Positions 36,163 through 45,655 of a DNA stretch of 64,000 nt are shown piece by piece (position 1 is the first letter of the stretch; every line of letters starts with the position of its first letter). The notes beneath the pieces are model-generated. The model saw only the letters and a program-made list of their open reading frames with translations. It searched no databases and was not told the DNA's origin. Position numbers and translations under genes: made by a program. The stretch is from positions 62,001-126,000 of the forward strand of contig JAUIGV010000011.1 in assembly GCA_030432565.1 (NCBI GenBank). The letters run 5' to 3'. The DNA comes from Verrucomicrobiia bacterium. Lineage in GTDB: Bacteria > Verrucomicrobiota > Verrucomicrobiia > Verrucomicrobiales > Akkermansiaceae.

Positions 36163-36915
36163 TCACGATTTGGTTGGATACTGGGCCATGGCGGCCTTCA
36201 TTTCGGCAACCGCAGCCCTCAGCCCGATGAAAATACCGCGCGAAACCAGAGTGTGCCCAATATTCAGTTCTTTTAAGTTTTTTACAGAAAAAAGGTCCTT
36301 AATATTCTCTAGGTGAATCCCATGCCCTGCATTTACCCGCAATCCCAAGGATGTTCCAAATTCGGCTCCTGATTGCAGCCGTGTGATTTCTGATTCGTGC
36401 TCTTTCCCAATCGTTAGGGCGAAGGTCCCGGTGTGGAGTTCGATCATTTCCACTCCCAGATTTGCAGCAGCTTTGATTTGGGATTCATCCGGATCGATGA
36501 ACAAACTGACTTGAATCCCCGCACTCTGAAGTTCTGAGATCGTTTTACGCAAAGCCTCCAGATTGCCGACGACATCCAGACCCCCTTCGGTCGTAATTTC
36601 CTCCCGTTTTTCGGGAACCAGACAGGCAAAATCGGGTTTTAAATCACAGGCGAAAGCCACCATTTCAGGAGTATTTGCCAATTCGAGATTCAGAGGCAGG
36701 TCAACCTCCCGCCGGACTAATCGGGCGTCGTCATCCTGCATGTGCCGGCGATCCTCGCGAACATGGACGGTAATTGAATCAGCTCCGCCCGCTTTCGCTT
36801 CAAGCGCGGCTTCCAAAATTGAGGGCTCGAGAATCGGAGCATCCGGATTCATGGCATATCGCGCCTGCCGAAGAGTGGCGACATGATCGATATTTACTCC
36901 AAGAAGCAGCGACAT
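36163..36915 (-). CDS. pdxJ: Pyridoxine 5'-phosphate synthase
   Basis: This 250-residue TIM-barrel enzyme condenses 1-deoxyxylulose 5-phosphate with the PdxA product. The N-terminal LLGVNIDHVATLRQAR carries the conserved Asp/His, and KAGGADSITVHVREDRRHM, ELHTGTFAL and VNAGHGIHLENI are the family's barrel motifs. Length is normal (about 240-250). It lies 11 bp after purH on the same strand and 1 bp before acpS, forming purH-pdxJ-acpS. It indicates the DXP-dependent vitamin B6 route. Confidence 0.97.
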   Translation of the reverse strand: MSLLLGVNIDHVATLRQARYAMNPDAPILEPSILEAALEAKAGGADSITVHVREDRRHMQDDDARLVRREVDLPLNLELANTPEMVAFACDLKPDFACLVPEKREEITTEGGLDVVGNLEALRKTISELQSAGIQVSLFIDPDESQIKAAANLGVEMIELHTGTFALTIGKEHESEITRLQSGAEFGTSLGLRVNAGHGIHLENIKDLFSVKNLKELNIGHTLVSRGIFIGLRAAVAEMKAAMAQYPTKS

Positions 36916-36926
36916 GATTTTGCAAG

Positions 36927-38468
36927 CTAGTGTTTAAAGTGGCGGTGTCCGGTGAAGATCATGGCCATGCCGGCGGCATCAGCAGCAGCGATCACCTCTT
37001 CATCCCGAATGGAGCCCCCGGGCTGGATACACGCAGTGGCGCCAGCCTTGACGGCTGCATCCAATCCGTCGGCAAATGGGAAAAGAGCGTCGGAGGCAAT
37101 AATACTACCCTCAAGGGAGAGCCCGGCCTCCTCAGCCTTCCAGACAGCAATCCGTGAGGAATCCACCCGGCTCATCTGCCCTGCGCCAATCCCCAGAGTA
37201 CGATCTGCCGAGCTAAAGACGATGGCGTTTGATTTAACGTGCTTCACCACGCGCCAGCCAAACCTCATCGCCGTCATTTCAGCTTCGGTCGGCGGACGTT
37301 TGGTGACGACCTTGCCCTCGAGATCCTCGAGCCCCATCACGGTGTGATCCTTATCCATTACCATCAGACCACCGGGGGCTGGACGAACAACAGGATCCTT
37401 CCGGTATTTCTCGTATCCAGGTTCCATTTTCATCAGGCGAAGATTTTTCTTCTTTTGGAGAATCGCGCGAGCCTCGGGTTCGTAATCAGGCGCAATGATG
37501 ACATCGGTGAAAATCCCCGAAATCACTCTTGCGAGCTCCTCGTTGATCGGCCGATTACAAACGATCACTCCTCCAAACGGCGCTGCGCGATCGGTCTCGA
37601 ATGCCTTTTGCCAGGCAATCCGCAGGTCCTCATCCTGACCAACCCCACAAGGATTGGTGTGCTTGAGAATCCCGACCGTTGAGCGTTTGAAGTCGAGAAT
37701 GAGATCTGCGGCCGCCTCGATATCGAGAATGTTGGTGTAGCTTAGTTCTTTTCCTTGGAGTTGTGAGAAGCACTCCGCGAAATTACCGTAGAGTCGGGCT
37801 TTTTGGTGGGGGTTGTCACCATATCTGAGATCACTCGCGAGCGGAAGATTGACCGAAAAACTACAAGCAGTGCCCTGATCGCACTGACCCAAATAGTTGG
37901 AAATGGCCCCGTCATAAGCCGAAGTGCGCCGGAAGACCTTGATTGCCAGTTCTTCACGAAGTCGAAGCGTGGTGTCTCCATTGTGCTCTTCCATTTCTTC
38001 CAAAACCCTCTCGTAATCGGCTGGATCTGTCAGCACGGTCACTGACGAGTAATTCTTGGAAGCACTGCGCAACATGGAAGGCCCGCCGATATCGATGTTT
38101 TCAATCGCTTCAGCCAGGGTGACATCCTCCTTCGAAACAGTTTGCTCAAAGGGGTAAAGATTCACAACAACTAGATCAATCGTCGGAATATCGTTTTTCT
38201 TACCTTGGGCGACGTGGTCATTGGAGTCGCGTCGTTGAAGCAAGCCTCCGTGGATTTTAGGATGGAGGGTTTTCACCCGCCCTTCGAAGAGTTCGGGAGC
38301 ACCGGTGTATTCAGCGACATCAATGACAGGAAGGCCGGAATCGCGGAGGGCCTTGGCCGTTCCCCCTGTTGAAAGAAGTTCAATGCCATAGTCCTCATGA
38401 AGGGACCTTGCAAAATCAACTAATCCGGACTTGTCGGAAACCGAGAGGAGCGCGCGTGCAATCGCCAT
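36927..38468 (-). CDS. purH: Bifunctional AICAR transformylase/IMP cyclohydrolase
   Basis: This 513-residue enzyme catalyses the last two steps of IMP synthesis. The N-terminal IMP cyclohydrolase domain starts [20 protein letters not shown] and contains [13 protein letters not shown] and [13 protein letters not shown]. The C-terminal transformylase domain has KHTNPCGVG, with the Lys-His pair used in catalysis, and [14 protein letters not shown] followed by [17 protein letters not shown] 38468 gives the family-typical start; the 99-bp open extension to 38567 is not conserved-looking. It is divergent from the Bat operon across 174 bp. Confidence 0.97.
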   Translation of the reverse strand: MAIARALLSVSDKSGLVDFARSLHEDYGIELLSTGGTAKALRDSGLPVIDVAEYTGAPELFEGRVKTLHPKIHGGLLQRRDSNDHVAQGKKNDIPTIDLVVVNLYPFEQTVSKEDVTLAEAIENIDIGGPSMLRSASKNYSSVTVLTDPADYERVLEEMEEHNGDTTLRLREELAIKVFRRTSAYDGAISNYLGQCDQGTACSFSVNLPLASDLRYGDNPHQKARLYGNFAECFSQLQGKELSYTNILDIEAAADLILDFKRSTVGILKHTNPCGVGQDEDLRIAWQKAFETDRAAPFGGVIVCNRPINEELARVISGIFTDVIIAPDYEPEARAILQKKKNLRLMKMEPGYEKYRKDPVVRPAPGGLMVMDKDHTVMGLEDLEGKVVTKRPPTEAEMTAMRFGWRVVKHVKSNAIVFSSADRTLGIGAGQMSRVDSSRIAVWKAEEAGLSLEGSIIASDALFPFADGLDAAVKAGATACIQPGGSIRDEEVIAAADAAGMAMIFTGHRHFKH

Positions 38469-38642
38469 AAATTTGAATGTGTTTGCGGACCATTGGGTCC
38501 AGATGATGGCTAGGCTACCTCGCCCCTCCGGGCAAGGGTAATGTGGGATCTTGAATGTGAATAACAACGCCCCACTCCCCTGCTTTTCTGACTAAAATTC
38601 CGTTCCCCTTTTCGATTCAACCCACTAAAATCAAGCCAGCGA

Positions 38643-39533
38643 ATGGAGGAGGCAGAAAGTATCGAAGAAATCATGCGTCGGGTCAGGCGGCTGGAGATCC
38701 GTGCCCGGCGACTCGCCCAGGAGGTTTTTTCGGGTGATTACCACTCATCGTTTCGTGGGCAGGGTCTCGATTTTGATGAATTTCGGGAATACCAGCCAGG
38801 CGATGAAATTCGCTTTATCGATTGGAATGTCACCGCCCGGATGGAGACTCCCTTCATTCGAAAATTTAGGGAGGAACGGGAGCTCTCGGTGATCCTGGCC
38901 GTCGACATCTCCGGATCGACCGACTACGGTAGCGATTATCTGAGCAAACGTGAACGTGCAGCGGAAGTCGCAGCACTGCTGGGCTTCAGCGCACGTTACA
39001 ACGGAGATAAGGTAGGTTTGCTCCTTTTTGCCAAGGAACCTGTTCTTTACCTGCCTCCGGGGAAAGGTGGTCGTTCCGTCCTCAGGGCGGTTCGTGAAAT
39101 TTTAACCGCAAAACCGCCTGATCCCGGAACTTCGATTGCCGAGGCCTCAAAGTTTCTCCTCCAAACGCTCAAGCGCAAAGGGCTGGTCTTTTTCATTTCG
39201 GATTTCGTGGACTGGGGCTTTGAGCGCCCGTTGGGAACTTTGGCGAGGCAGCATGATGTCATTGCTCTTCCCATTCTCGACCCACTCGAGAAGGGAATTC
39301 CTGATGTGGGGAAAGTTTGCCTGCGCGATCCGGAGAGTGGTCAGGAAATTGTCGTGAACACCTCAAACAGCAATACCCGCATGGGACTCTCCAGACTCTC
39401 AAAAAGATATCGCGAAGGGCTCGCATCGTTCTTTAAAAAGCATGGCATTGATAGCGCTCCAATTTCGACAAAGGATGACTACCTCGCCGATCTTCATCGA
39501 CTTTTTCAACGCCGGGCTCTTCGTCGCCGCTGA
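38643..39533 (+). CDS. DUF58 protein with VWA-like fold, first gene of a Bat operon
   Basis: This is a 296-residue cytoplasmic protein of the DUF58 family. The N-terminal SFRGQGLDFDEFREYQPGDEIRFIDW is the family signature (a central part spans about 36-55), and the embedded VWA domain has MIDAS DISGS at about residues 91-95 in ILAVDISGSTDYGS. Usually a MoxR-type AAA+ ATPase gene precedes DUF58 in such operons; here purH lies there in divergent orientation and no MoxR gene is in the window. The next gene starts 2 bp after its stop. Confidence 0.88.
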   Translation: MEEAESIEEIMRRVRRLEIRARRLAQEVFSGDYHSSFRGQGLDFDEFREYQPGDEIRFIDWNVTARMETPFIRKFREERELSVILAVDISGSTDYGSDYLSKRERAAEVAALLGFSARYNGDKVGLLLFAKEPVLYLPPGKGGRSVLRAVREILTAKPPDPGTSIAEASKFLLQTLKRKGLVFFISDFVDWGFERPLGTLARQHDVIALPILDPLEKGIPDVGKVCLRDPESGQEIVVNTSNSNTRMGLSRLSKRYREGLASFFKKHGIDSAPISTKDDYLADLHRLFQRRALRRR

Positions 39534-39535
39534 TT

Positions 39536-40303
39536 ATGGATCCCAATAGTCCGCCAACACTCGAGCACGGTATTCCTGATCCGGAGACCTATCTGCCGGC
39601 GACTCCGGATTGGTTTTGGTGGTTTTTAATCGCGGGTATTGTTCTAACTGTTTTTGCGATTTGGTGGTTAATACACCTTCTCTTCGAGAGACCCAAAAAA
39701 GCGAAATCTATCCCTGAGCGAGATCTGTTCACCCCGGCAATGAAAGTTCTAGATTCGCTCGAATCACAAGCTGGCGAGAGATTGATTTCGGAGATCGCGG
39801 CGGAAGCCTCATTGGCGATCCGGACCTATCTGGCCGGCGCTCGATCGGAGCCCGCACTCTATGAAACTGTGGAAGAATTTCAAGCGCGTCAGGCCGTCCT
39901 GCCCGCTGACACCAACCAAACTCTCAATCGTTTGAACGAAGCCAAATACGATAGATCGGAAATCGATCAATCCCGCTCGATCAGACTAATCGAGGAGTCG
40001 CGGGTGTGCCTTGCAAAGCTCCGTCGATTTTCTCCGGCCGAAGATCAAAAGGACGGCCAAATGCCAACCTTGCCTGAAGTCAAAACAGCCGGATGGATTC
40101 AGCGGACCTTTGCGAGACGGACTCTCGCCGCCTTTCCCTTTGGTCTCATTCTGGCGCTCGGAGGCTTACTGGGAAGCACCTATCAAAGACGCGGCGTGGG
40201 AGCTGAAATTCAAGGGAATGCTTTGGTCTGGGTCGGACTCTCGATCAGCGTGGTTGCCCTTGTCACCTTTCTTCTCATTCGCCCTTCCAAGGAATCATCA
40301 TGA
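39536..40303 (+). CDS. DUF4381-like membrane protein of the Bat operon
   Basis: This 255-residue protein occupies the position, and has the layout, of the DUF4381-type gene found between DUF58 and BatA genes. A proline-rich N-terminus (PPTLEHGIPDPETYLPATPD) leads into TM1 (WFWWFLIAGIVLTVFAIWWL), then a cytoplasmic region of about 120 residues, and two further TM segments near 200-220 and 228-247. The extra C-terminal helices are more than the family usually has. It overlaps the following VWA gene by 4 bp. Confidence 0.75.
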   Translation: MDPNSPPTLEHGIPDPETYLPATPDWFWWFLIAGIVLTVFAIWWLIHLLFERPKKAKSIPERDLFTPAMKVLDSLESQAGERLISEIAAEASLAIRTYLAGARSEPALYETVEEFQARQAVLPADTNQTLNRLNEAKYDRSEIDQSRSIRLIEESRVCLAKLRRFSPAEDQKDGQMPTLPEVKTAGWIQRTFARRTLAAFPFGLILALGGLLGSTYQRRGVGAEIQGNALVWVGLSISVVALVTFLLIRPSKESS

Positions 40304-41328
40304 GCTTTCTCGACAACTACGATCTCGCGGAACCATGGTGGCTCTTGCTGCTTCTGGGTGTCCCGCTTCTCATGCTGTTGGGTTATCGCCAGGGAACCCG
40401 CAGTTGGCTCGTCTACCCGACCTTGCGGGTGCTGGGAACACTCGGACTCAAACCCAAAGACCGTCCCTTTCACTTTGCGCCCTTGATTCTCCCGCTGATG
40501 TTGATCCCGGCCATCTTTGGGCTCGCCCGACCCCAGGAAACGAGGAGTCGCACCTCAAGCACGGCGAGCGGGATTGATATCATCATCGCCCTTGACGTTT
40601 CCTACTCGATGTCCACGACCGACTTTTATGAATCGGACAATGGCATGCGGCGACCTCAACGCAGGATCAATGCGGCGAAGAAAATTATTACCGAATTTAT
40701 CGAACGTCGACCGGATGACAGGATTGGAATTGTCAGCTTTGCGGCACGACCGTATACCGTCGCACCCATTACTCTCGATCATCAGATACTCGAGTACACT
40801 TTACGTGACGTCGCTTTGGTTTCGGACCGGACCGAGGGCGGCACCGCGATTGGAAGCGCCATTGTAGCGGCGGGTGATCGCCTGGAAACATTGACGCGGG
40901 ACTCAGGAAAAAAGGATCCCAAGAGCAAAAGCAAAGTGATCGTACTGGTGACCGATGGGGCCAGCAACTCCGGGCAACTTTCGCCGATCGAGGCAGCAGG
41001 CCTGGTCGCGGATCTTGACATTAAGGTCTATCCGGTCGCAATCGGAACTCCCCAGGGGCGGATCCGCGGCATGAATACCGGCCAGGAATTTGACACCGAA
41101 ACTCTCAAGGAAATCGCCAAGATCACAAAAGGAGATTTTTATCGAGCGCGCGACTATGTCGGACTTCGGGAGGCTTTCAAAAGCATCGATGATCTTGAGA
41201 AAATCGAGGTTGAAAGAAAGAGCTGGGTGATCAGAAAAGAACTTTATCCCTGGTTCGTCGGAGCATCGGCCCTCCTTGTTTTGGGCTTTCTTTCTGTCAC
41301 CGCATTTAACCCACCCCCGATGCCATGA
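40300..41328 (+). CDS. VWA domain protein, BatA-like
   Basis: This is a 342-residue BatA-type membrane protein: two TM segments in the first 80 residues, a periplasmic or cytoplasmic VWA domain with complete MIDAS (DVSYS at about 99-103, then Thr in EGGTAIGSA and VTDGASNSG), and a TM helix at about 317-337. MIDAS metal binding implies ligand-controlled protein interactions. The gene overlaps its neighbours by 4 bp on both sides, consistent with coupled translation of complex subunits. Bat proteins were first tied to aerotolerance in Bacteroides; the biochemical role is still poorly defined. Confidence 0.88.
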   Translation: MSFLDNYDLAEPWWLLLLLGVPLLMLLGYRQGTRSWLVYPTLRVLGTLGLKPKDRPFHFAPLILPLMLIPAIFGLARPQETRSRTSSTASGIDIIIALDVSYSMSTTDFYESDNGMRRPQRRINAAKKIITEFIERRPDDRIGIVSFAARPYTVAPITLDHQILEYTLRDVALVSDRTEGGTAIGSAIVAAGDRLETLTRDSGKKDPKSKSKVIVLVTDGASNSGQLSPIEAAGLVADLDIKVYPVAIGTPQGRIRGMNTGQEFDTETLKEIAKITKGDFYRARDYVGLREAFKSIDDLEKIEVERKSWVIRKELYPWFVGASALLVLGFLSVTAFNPPPMP

Positions 41329-43325
41329 GTTTTGCAAAACCTGAATGGCTTTTGTGCCTGCTTGCTCTTCCCTTGCTCGGGCTGATGGCCTGGCTTTCGT
41401 GGAAGAATCGGGGCGACCGATGGAAAAAAATGGTGGCTCCTCGCTTGCAGGGACGCTTGAGCAAAACGCGTCCTTCATGGGTCCATTTTACCTCGCTGGG
41501 CCTCGCGTTGGCAGGTTTGGGTGGCTTGATCGTTGCGGTCGCCCAACCGGAATCCGGCGAGGAGTGGGTTGAGGTGGAGAACGAAGGTCGCAATATTCTC
41601 TTTTGCATGGACATTTCCCGCAGCATGCTGGCCCGCGATGTTGAGCCAAACCGACTCATGGCTTCGCGTGCTGCTGCGCTTGAGATTCTGGAACGTTTTC
41701 CCAACGATCGTGTTGGGGTTCTTCTTTTTTCCGGGGAGACGCTCATTCAGTCCCCGCTGACCATCGATCACAGCTTTGTAGAGCAAACTTTGGCCCAACT
41801 CGACCCCAACGATATTCCTGTGGGAGGTTCCAACCTCACCAAGGCCATCGATTCAGGAACACAGCTCCTTGTGGAGACCGGCCAGCAGAGCAATATCATG
41901 GTGGTCTTCAGCGATGGCGAGAAATCCACGGAAGGGCTGGAAGGCGCCGCAGCATCAGCAGCCAGAGAAGGTGTTTTCATCTATGCGATCGGGATAGGCA
42001 CAGCCGAAGGATCATTCATTCCCGATCCGCGTGAGCGAGATGGGAAGTTCCGGGATCGCTCTGGCAATGTTGTTTTTACAAAGCTCGATGAGGAAGCTTT
42101 GAAGGTGCTTGCTGAGGAGACCAATGGATATTATTCCCAAGGCATGGGGGCCGGCTTCATTGGCAAGCTGGATTCAGCGCTTGAAGAAATGGATCGCTTC
42201 CGCGAAGAAGGAAAGCACCAACGGGTTGCTAAACCTGCTCATCGATGGTTTGTTTTCGGAGGACTACTTCTCATGATGACTTCGATTTTTATTCGCTGCC
42301 TGCCTCTAAGGCCGGTCGTTGCCGTGCTGGCTTTCGTTTTTGCCATGCCACGTGCCGAGGCCGGCTTGGTGGAAGATGGCGTTGCCGCTCTGAATGCAGG
42401 CGAGACAACTGCGGCCCGGCAATTTTTCAGTGAAGCCGCCGGGGAGGCCTCGGGCGACCGTGCTGCAAGTCTGCATCTCGCAGCCGGATCGGCGGCCTCA
42501 AAAGCACAGGATTGGTCCGCAGCGGTCGATTCATTCAGCTCGGCGCTCTCCGCTGAAGATCCTGGAATCCAGCAGCAAGCCCACTACGCTCTTGCAACTT
42601 CCCTCTTCTATTTCGGGGTGCCAAAAGCAAAGGCTGAAAAAGTAAAGGCCTGGAAGGGATCGATTGAGCACTTTGAAGCCTCCTTGGAACTGCAGCCGGA
42701 ACATCAGGCCTCGTCCGATAATTTACAGTCGGTCCGGAAGCAATTGGCCGAGCTTCAAAAGGAGGAGAAACAGGACGAACCGGATGGGCAAGATCAGGAA
42801 GAAAAGGGAGATCAGGAGGACGAGAACGAGAAGGAGGAGGAAGGAGACCAAGAGCCCAAGGAGCCGGATCAATCCGACGATGATGGCAAGGATGACGAGT
42901 CGGAAAAAAAGGATCCCGAAGAGGAAGGAAAAAATCCCGATCAAAATAATCCAAATTCTGAAGAGAACACGGACGATCAAGCAGAGGAAAACAAGGGTGA
43001 AGAGAACAAGGGCGATCCATCCAACGAAAACAAGGATGACAAGCAGGGCGGCGACTCAAACGAGGATGAGAGTCAGCAAGATCCGAAGTCCGGGGATGAT
43101 CAATCAGATCCCAAGAATAATCAGAACAATGGACAGGAGGGAAAGCAAGGTGGTCAGAACAAGTCAGAGCCTGAGAGTGCCAATCTAAAAGATGATCCCA
43201 ATGCTCCGGAAAATGAGACACCCCGCGAGAGAGCCCGACGGCTTTTAAAACAGTATTCCGATTTTGGTGGCAAGGCTCCGCGGAGAATTCAGAGATCCTA
43301 CAATCGAAGCCAGCACGATTGGTAA
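41325..43325 (+). CDS. BatB-BatC fusion: VWA domain, TPRs and acidic low-complexity tail
   Basis: This 666-residue protein joins what are usually two genes. Residues 1 to about 320 are BatB: two N-terminal TM helices, a VWA domain with MIDAS DISRS at about 97-101 and a TM segment near 308-325. A second hydrophobic stretch (VVAVLAFVFAMPRAEAG) then leads into TPR-like repeats of BatC (about 345-470). The last 190 residues are extremely acidic and low in complexity, with long Glu/Asp/Lys/Asn/Gln runs, ending with a basic RERARRLLKQYSDFGGKAPRR. The acidic tail is probably disordered. The antisense and +1 frames here are open only because of this composition. Confidence 0.88.
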   Translation: MSFAKPEWLLCLLALPLLGLMAWLSWKNRGDRWKKMVAPRLQGRLSKTRPSWVHFTSLGLALAGLGGLIVAVAQPESGEEWVEVENEGRNILFCMDISRSMLARDVEPNRLMASRAAALEILERFPNDRVGVLLFSGETLIQSPLTIDHSFVEQTLAQLDPNDIPVGGSNLTKAIDSGTQLLVETGQQSNIMVVFSDGEKSTEGLEGAAASAAREGVFIYAIGIGTAEGSFIPDPRERDGKFRDRSGNVVFTKLDEEALKVLAEETNGYYSQGMGAGFIGKLDSALEEMDRFREEGKHQRVAKPAHRWFVFGGLLLMMTSIFIRCLPLRPVVAVLAFVFAMPRAEAGLVEDGVAALNAGETTAARQFFSEAAGEASGDRAASLHLAAGSAASKAQDWSAAVDSFSSALSAEDPGIQQQAHYALATSLFYFGVPKAKAEKVKAWKGSIEHFEASLELQPEHQASSDNLQSVRKQLAELQKEEKQDEPDGQDQEEKGDQEDENEKEEEGDQEPKEPDQSDDDGKDDESEKKDPEEEGKNPDQNNPNSEENTDDQAEENKGEENKGDPSNENKDDKQGGDSNEDESQQDPKSGDDQSDPKNNQNNGQEGKQGGQNKSEPESANLKDDPNAPENETPRERARRLLKQYSDFGGKAPRRIQRSYNRSQHDW

Positions 43326-43341
43326 TCTGCAGAAAATAATC

Positions 43342-45618
43342 GTGAGATTTTTCTCAATCATTCTGGTTTTTGCGATTATCGCAGGAAGCCCCCTCTTCGG
43401 TCAGAGCGCCCCGGCGATCCGGACCAACCTCGACAGCTCAATGATTGTCGTGGGTGAAAAAACCTATCTGACGGTCTGGGTTGAGGATCTTACGCTGATT
43501 GATTGGCCCACCACGCCCAAAGCAGCACCTCTCGTCATCAAACGGGAATCGCAGCGTCGTTATCAAATCAACGGGCGCATTCGCGAGGGTTTCCGGTATT
43601 TGATCTCGGCCTTCGAGCCTGGAGTTTATACGGTCCCCCCCTTTGAACTTCAAACCCGTTCCGGGGTCATTCGATCACGTGGCCACACTCTTCGAGTTGC
43701 GCCAATTGATAGCCTTGAAACACACGGGATTAAGATCAGAGGAGATGTTACACCCTACTTGACCGGTGTTTTTGTCGAGAAAATGAATCCCTATTTGGGC
43801 GAAACGCAGGATATCGAAGCCAAGCTGTATCTCTCGCAGGCCGCACCCCACTTACTCCGATTGTCGGATGGGAACGTCATCAACATGAAGAAGGACGGAC
43901 TCGCTGCCTGGCGATTTACCACGACCGCAGAACCGACGGGATTTCTCGATTATGACGGCCATCAATTTGCCGTCTACACCTACACGAGTTCCATCAACGC
44001 CCTTAGGGATGGCGCCCTTGTCCTTGGGCCGGGCTCAACCAACGCAACATTGCTCCGGCGGCAAATGGTTCGTGGTGGCTTTGCCACCGCCTCTTTTGTC
44101 ACAAAGATCGATTTTCCGGCAGTTGAGCTGAACGTTCGCCCCCTTCCCGACGGAGCACCGGCCGGTTTTGGCGGTGCAGTGGGATCCTTCTCCATGGAAG
44201 TTCGCCCCCTGAGTCTCGAGCTGGAACTTGGTGGCTCCCTTACCGTTGAAACGCGAATCACCGGTTCCGGGAACATCGATCAATTCCCCGGACCGCAGTT
44301 GGTTGACCCCGACGGAAATTGGAAACAGTTTGAAACAATGGCGAGACCGAGTGGAGGTGAACGCCGATCAAGTTCAGGAACCGCCGAGTTTTCGCATGTC
44401 TTGCGTCCTCTCAAAAAAGTGCCAACCCTGCCCCCCTATCGCTTCGTCTACTTTGACCCCTTGCTCGAGAGTTACGAAACGAAAGAGTCTCCTCCTTTTC
44501 CAATCCTGATCACGGGTGACATCCCTTCGTCTGCAACCGGAAAGGTGTCCCCGGAGTTTCTAGCGACCGGCAATCGCCCTTTGAAAGCATTCGGAAAATC
44601 TTCGCCTCTCGTCAAGTGGTCCTGGCAGATTATTCCGGCGTTGATTGTCTGCTGGATTCTAGGAACTGGATTCCGGAACACGGTTAAAGCTCGTCAGACT
44701 GCGTTATTACCGCAGAGGGAGTTTGAGCAGGATCTCGAGAAAGTAATTTCGGCAGGTGGTGACCGGGTGAGATTTTTCCGGGAAGCAGCCCGTTTCGCCG
44801 CCGACCACAACGCGACTGATGGATTTGAAGAAATTTTTGAGACGCGGGATGAAATTTGTTTTCGGCAGGATTCGAAATCAGAGCCAATTGAACCCGGCGA
44901 AAAGAAGCGCATCTTGAGGCTGCTGAGAACCTTGTCCCCTCTTCTGCTGGTTTTCCTCTTTGCGGGTTCTGTCATTCAACCGGCCAACGGAAACGACTTT
45001 ACTCCCGAAGATGCGAAAACCCGGATTCTTGAAGACATGAAAACGGGGGCAGTGAGGGAACATTTTCACAACCTTTCCATCTGTGAAAATGAATTGGGGA
45101 ATCCAGGCAAAGCCGCACTCTGGGCTTATCGTTATCAGCTTCAAGGCGGCGACAGCTCCAAATTAATGATCGATCTACCCGGGATTCGCGCGCGGGAACC
45201 GGAGGGAACGGAATGGGTGTCGATCTTACCAAAGTGGCTTTATCTTCAAATTTGCCTCCTTGGATTTTGGTCGCTTGTCATCGTCATGCTGACCGTCCGC
45301 TATATCTTGGGTCGGGCGCGGCGAACTCTCATCATGACCTTCGCTACCCTCACCGGAGCGGGCCTCCTAATTGGAGGGATCGGACTGTGGCTCTATCCAA
45401 AAGGAGTAAGCTTTGAGCCGCTAAGTGAACTCTCGGTGGTAACCAAAAAAACGCCATTGAGGAGTCAGCCCTTTGAGGGCGGTGATGCCGCCCGTGAAAA
45501 TGTCGTTGGCAGTCTTTGTCTGGTTGAAACGAGCCGGGCGGGATGGGCCAAAATCAAGCTTCCCGGAGGTTATTCCGGATGGGTTAGGCAAGATGACGTC
45601 TCGCCGATCGCGGAATAG
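43342..45618 (+). CDS. BatD-BatE fusion: BatD beta-domains, TPR-like region and SH3 domain
   Basis: This is a 758-residue protein. GTG 43342 yields a signal peptide (MRFFSIILVFAIIAGSPLFG), so I prefer it over the longer frame from 43264, which overlaps the previous gene. Residues about 25-420 resemble BatD (repeats of immunoglobulin-like beta structure, such as SMIVVGEKTYLTVWVEDL). There is a TM helix near 435-455, a second hydrophobic segment near 535-550, then BatE-like features: a TPR-like stretch (MKTGAVREHFHNLSICENEL), two TM helices and a C-terminal bacterial SH3 domain (PLRSQPFEGGD, ending GGYSGWVRQDDVSP). BatD and BatE are usually separate proteins. Confidence 0.82.
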   Translation: MRFFSIILVFAIIAGSPLFGQSAPAIRTNLDSSMIVVGEKTYLTVWVEDLTLIDWPTTPKAAPLVIKRESQRRYQINGRIREGFRYLISAFEPGVYTVPPFELQTRSGVIRSRGHTLRVAPIDSLETHGIKIRGDVTPYLTGVFVEKMNPYLGETQDIEAKLYLSQAAPHLLRLSDGNVINMKKDGLAAWRFTTTAEPTGFLDYDGHQFAVYTYTSSINALRDGALVLGPGSTNATLLRRQMVRGGFATASFVTKIDFPAVELNVRPLPDGAPAGFGGAVGSFSMEVRPLSLELELGGSLTVETRITGSGNIDQFPGPQLVDPDGNWKQFETMARPSGGERRSSSGTAEFSHVLRPLKKVPTLPPYRFVYFDPLLESYETKESPPFPILITGDIPSSATGKVSPEFLATGNRPLKAFGKSSPLVKWSWQIIPALIVCWILGTGFRNTVKARQTALLPQREFEQDLEKVISAGGDRVRFFREAARFAADHNATDGFEEIFETRDEICFRQDSKSEPIEPGEKKRILRLLRTLSPLLLVFLFAGSVIQPANGNDFTPEDAKTRILEDMKTGAVREHFHNLSICENELGNPGKAALWAYRYQLQGGDSSKLMIDLPGIRAREPEGTEWVSILPKWLYLQICLLGFWSLVIVMLTVRYILGRARRTLIMTFATLTGAGLLIGGIGLWLYPKGVSFEPLSELSVVTKKTPLRSQPFEGGDAARENVVGSLCLVETSRAGWAKIKLPGGYSGWVRQDDVSPIAE

Positions 45619-45655
45619 GGCGAACGACGAAAACATTCAGGAATCCTTCCACTCC

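Noticed and set aside
42723-42980. 85-codon highly hydrophobic open frame on the minus strand
   Set aside because: It is the antisense of the acidic GA-rich tract of the BatB-BatC gene; Glu/Asp/Lys codons read backwards give Leu/Ile/Val/Phe codons.
42664-43188. 174-codon Lys/Arg/Thr-rich frame
   Set aside because: It is the +1 shadow of the same acidic low-complexity tract; no domain and no plausible start.
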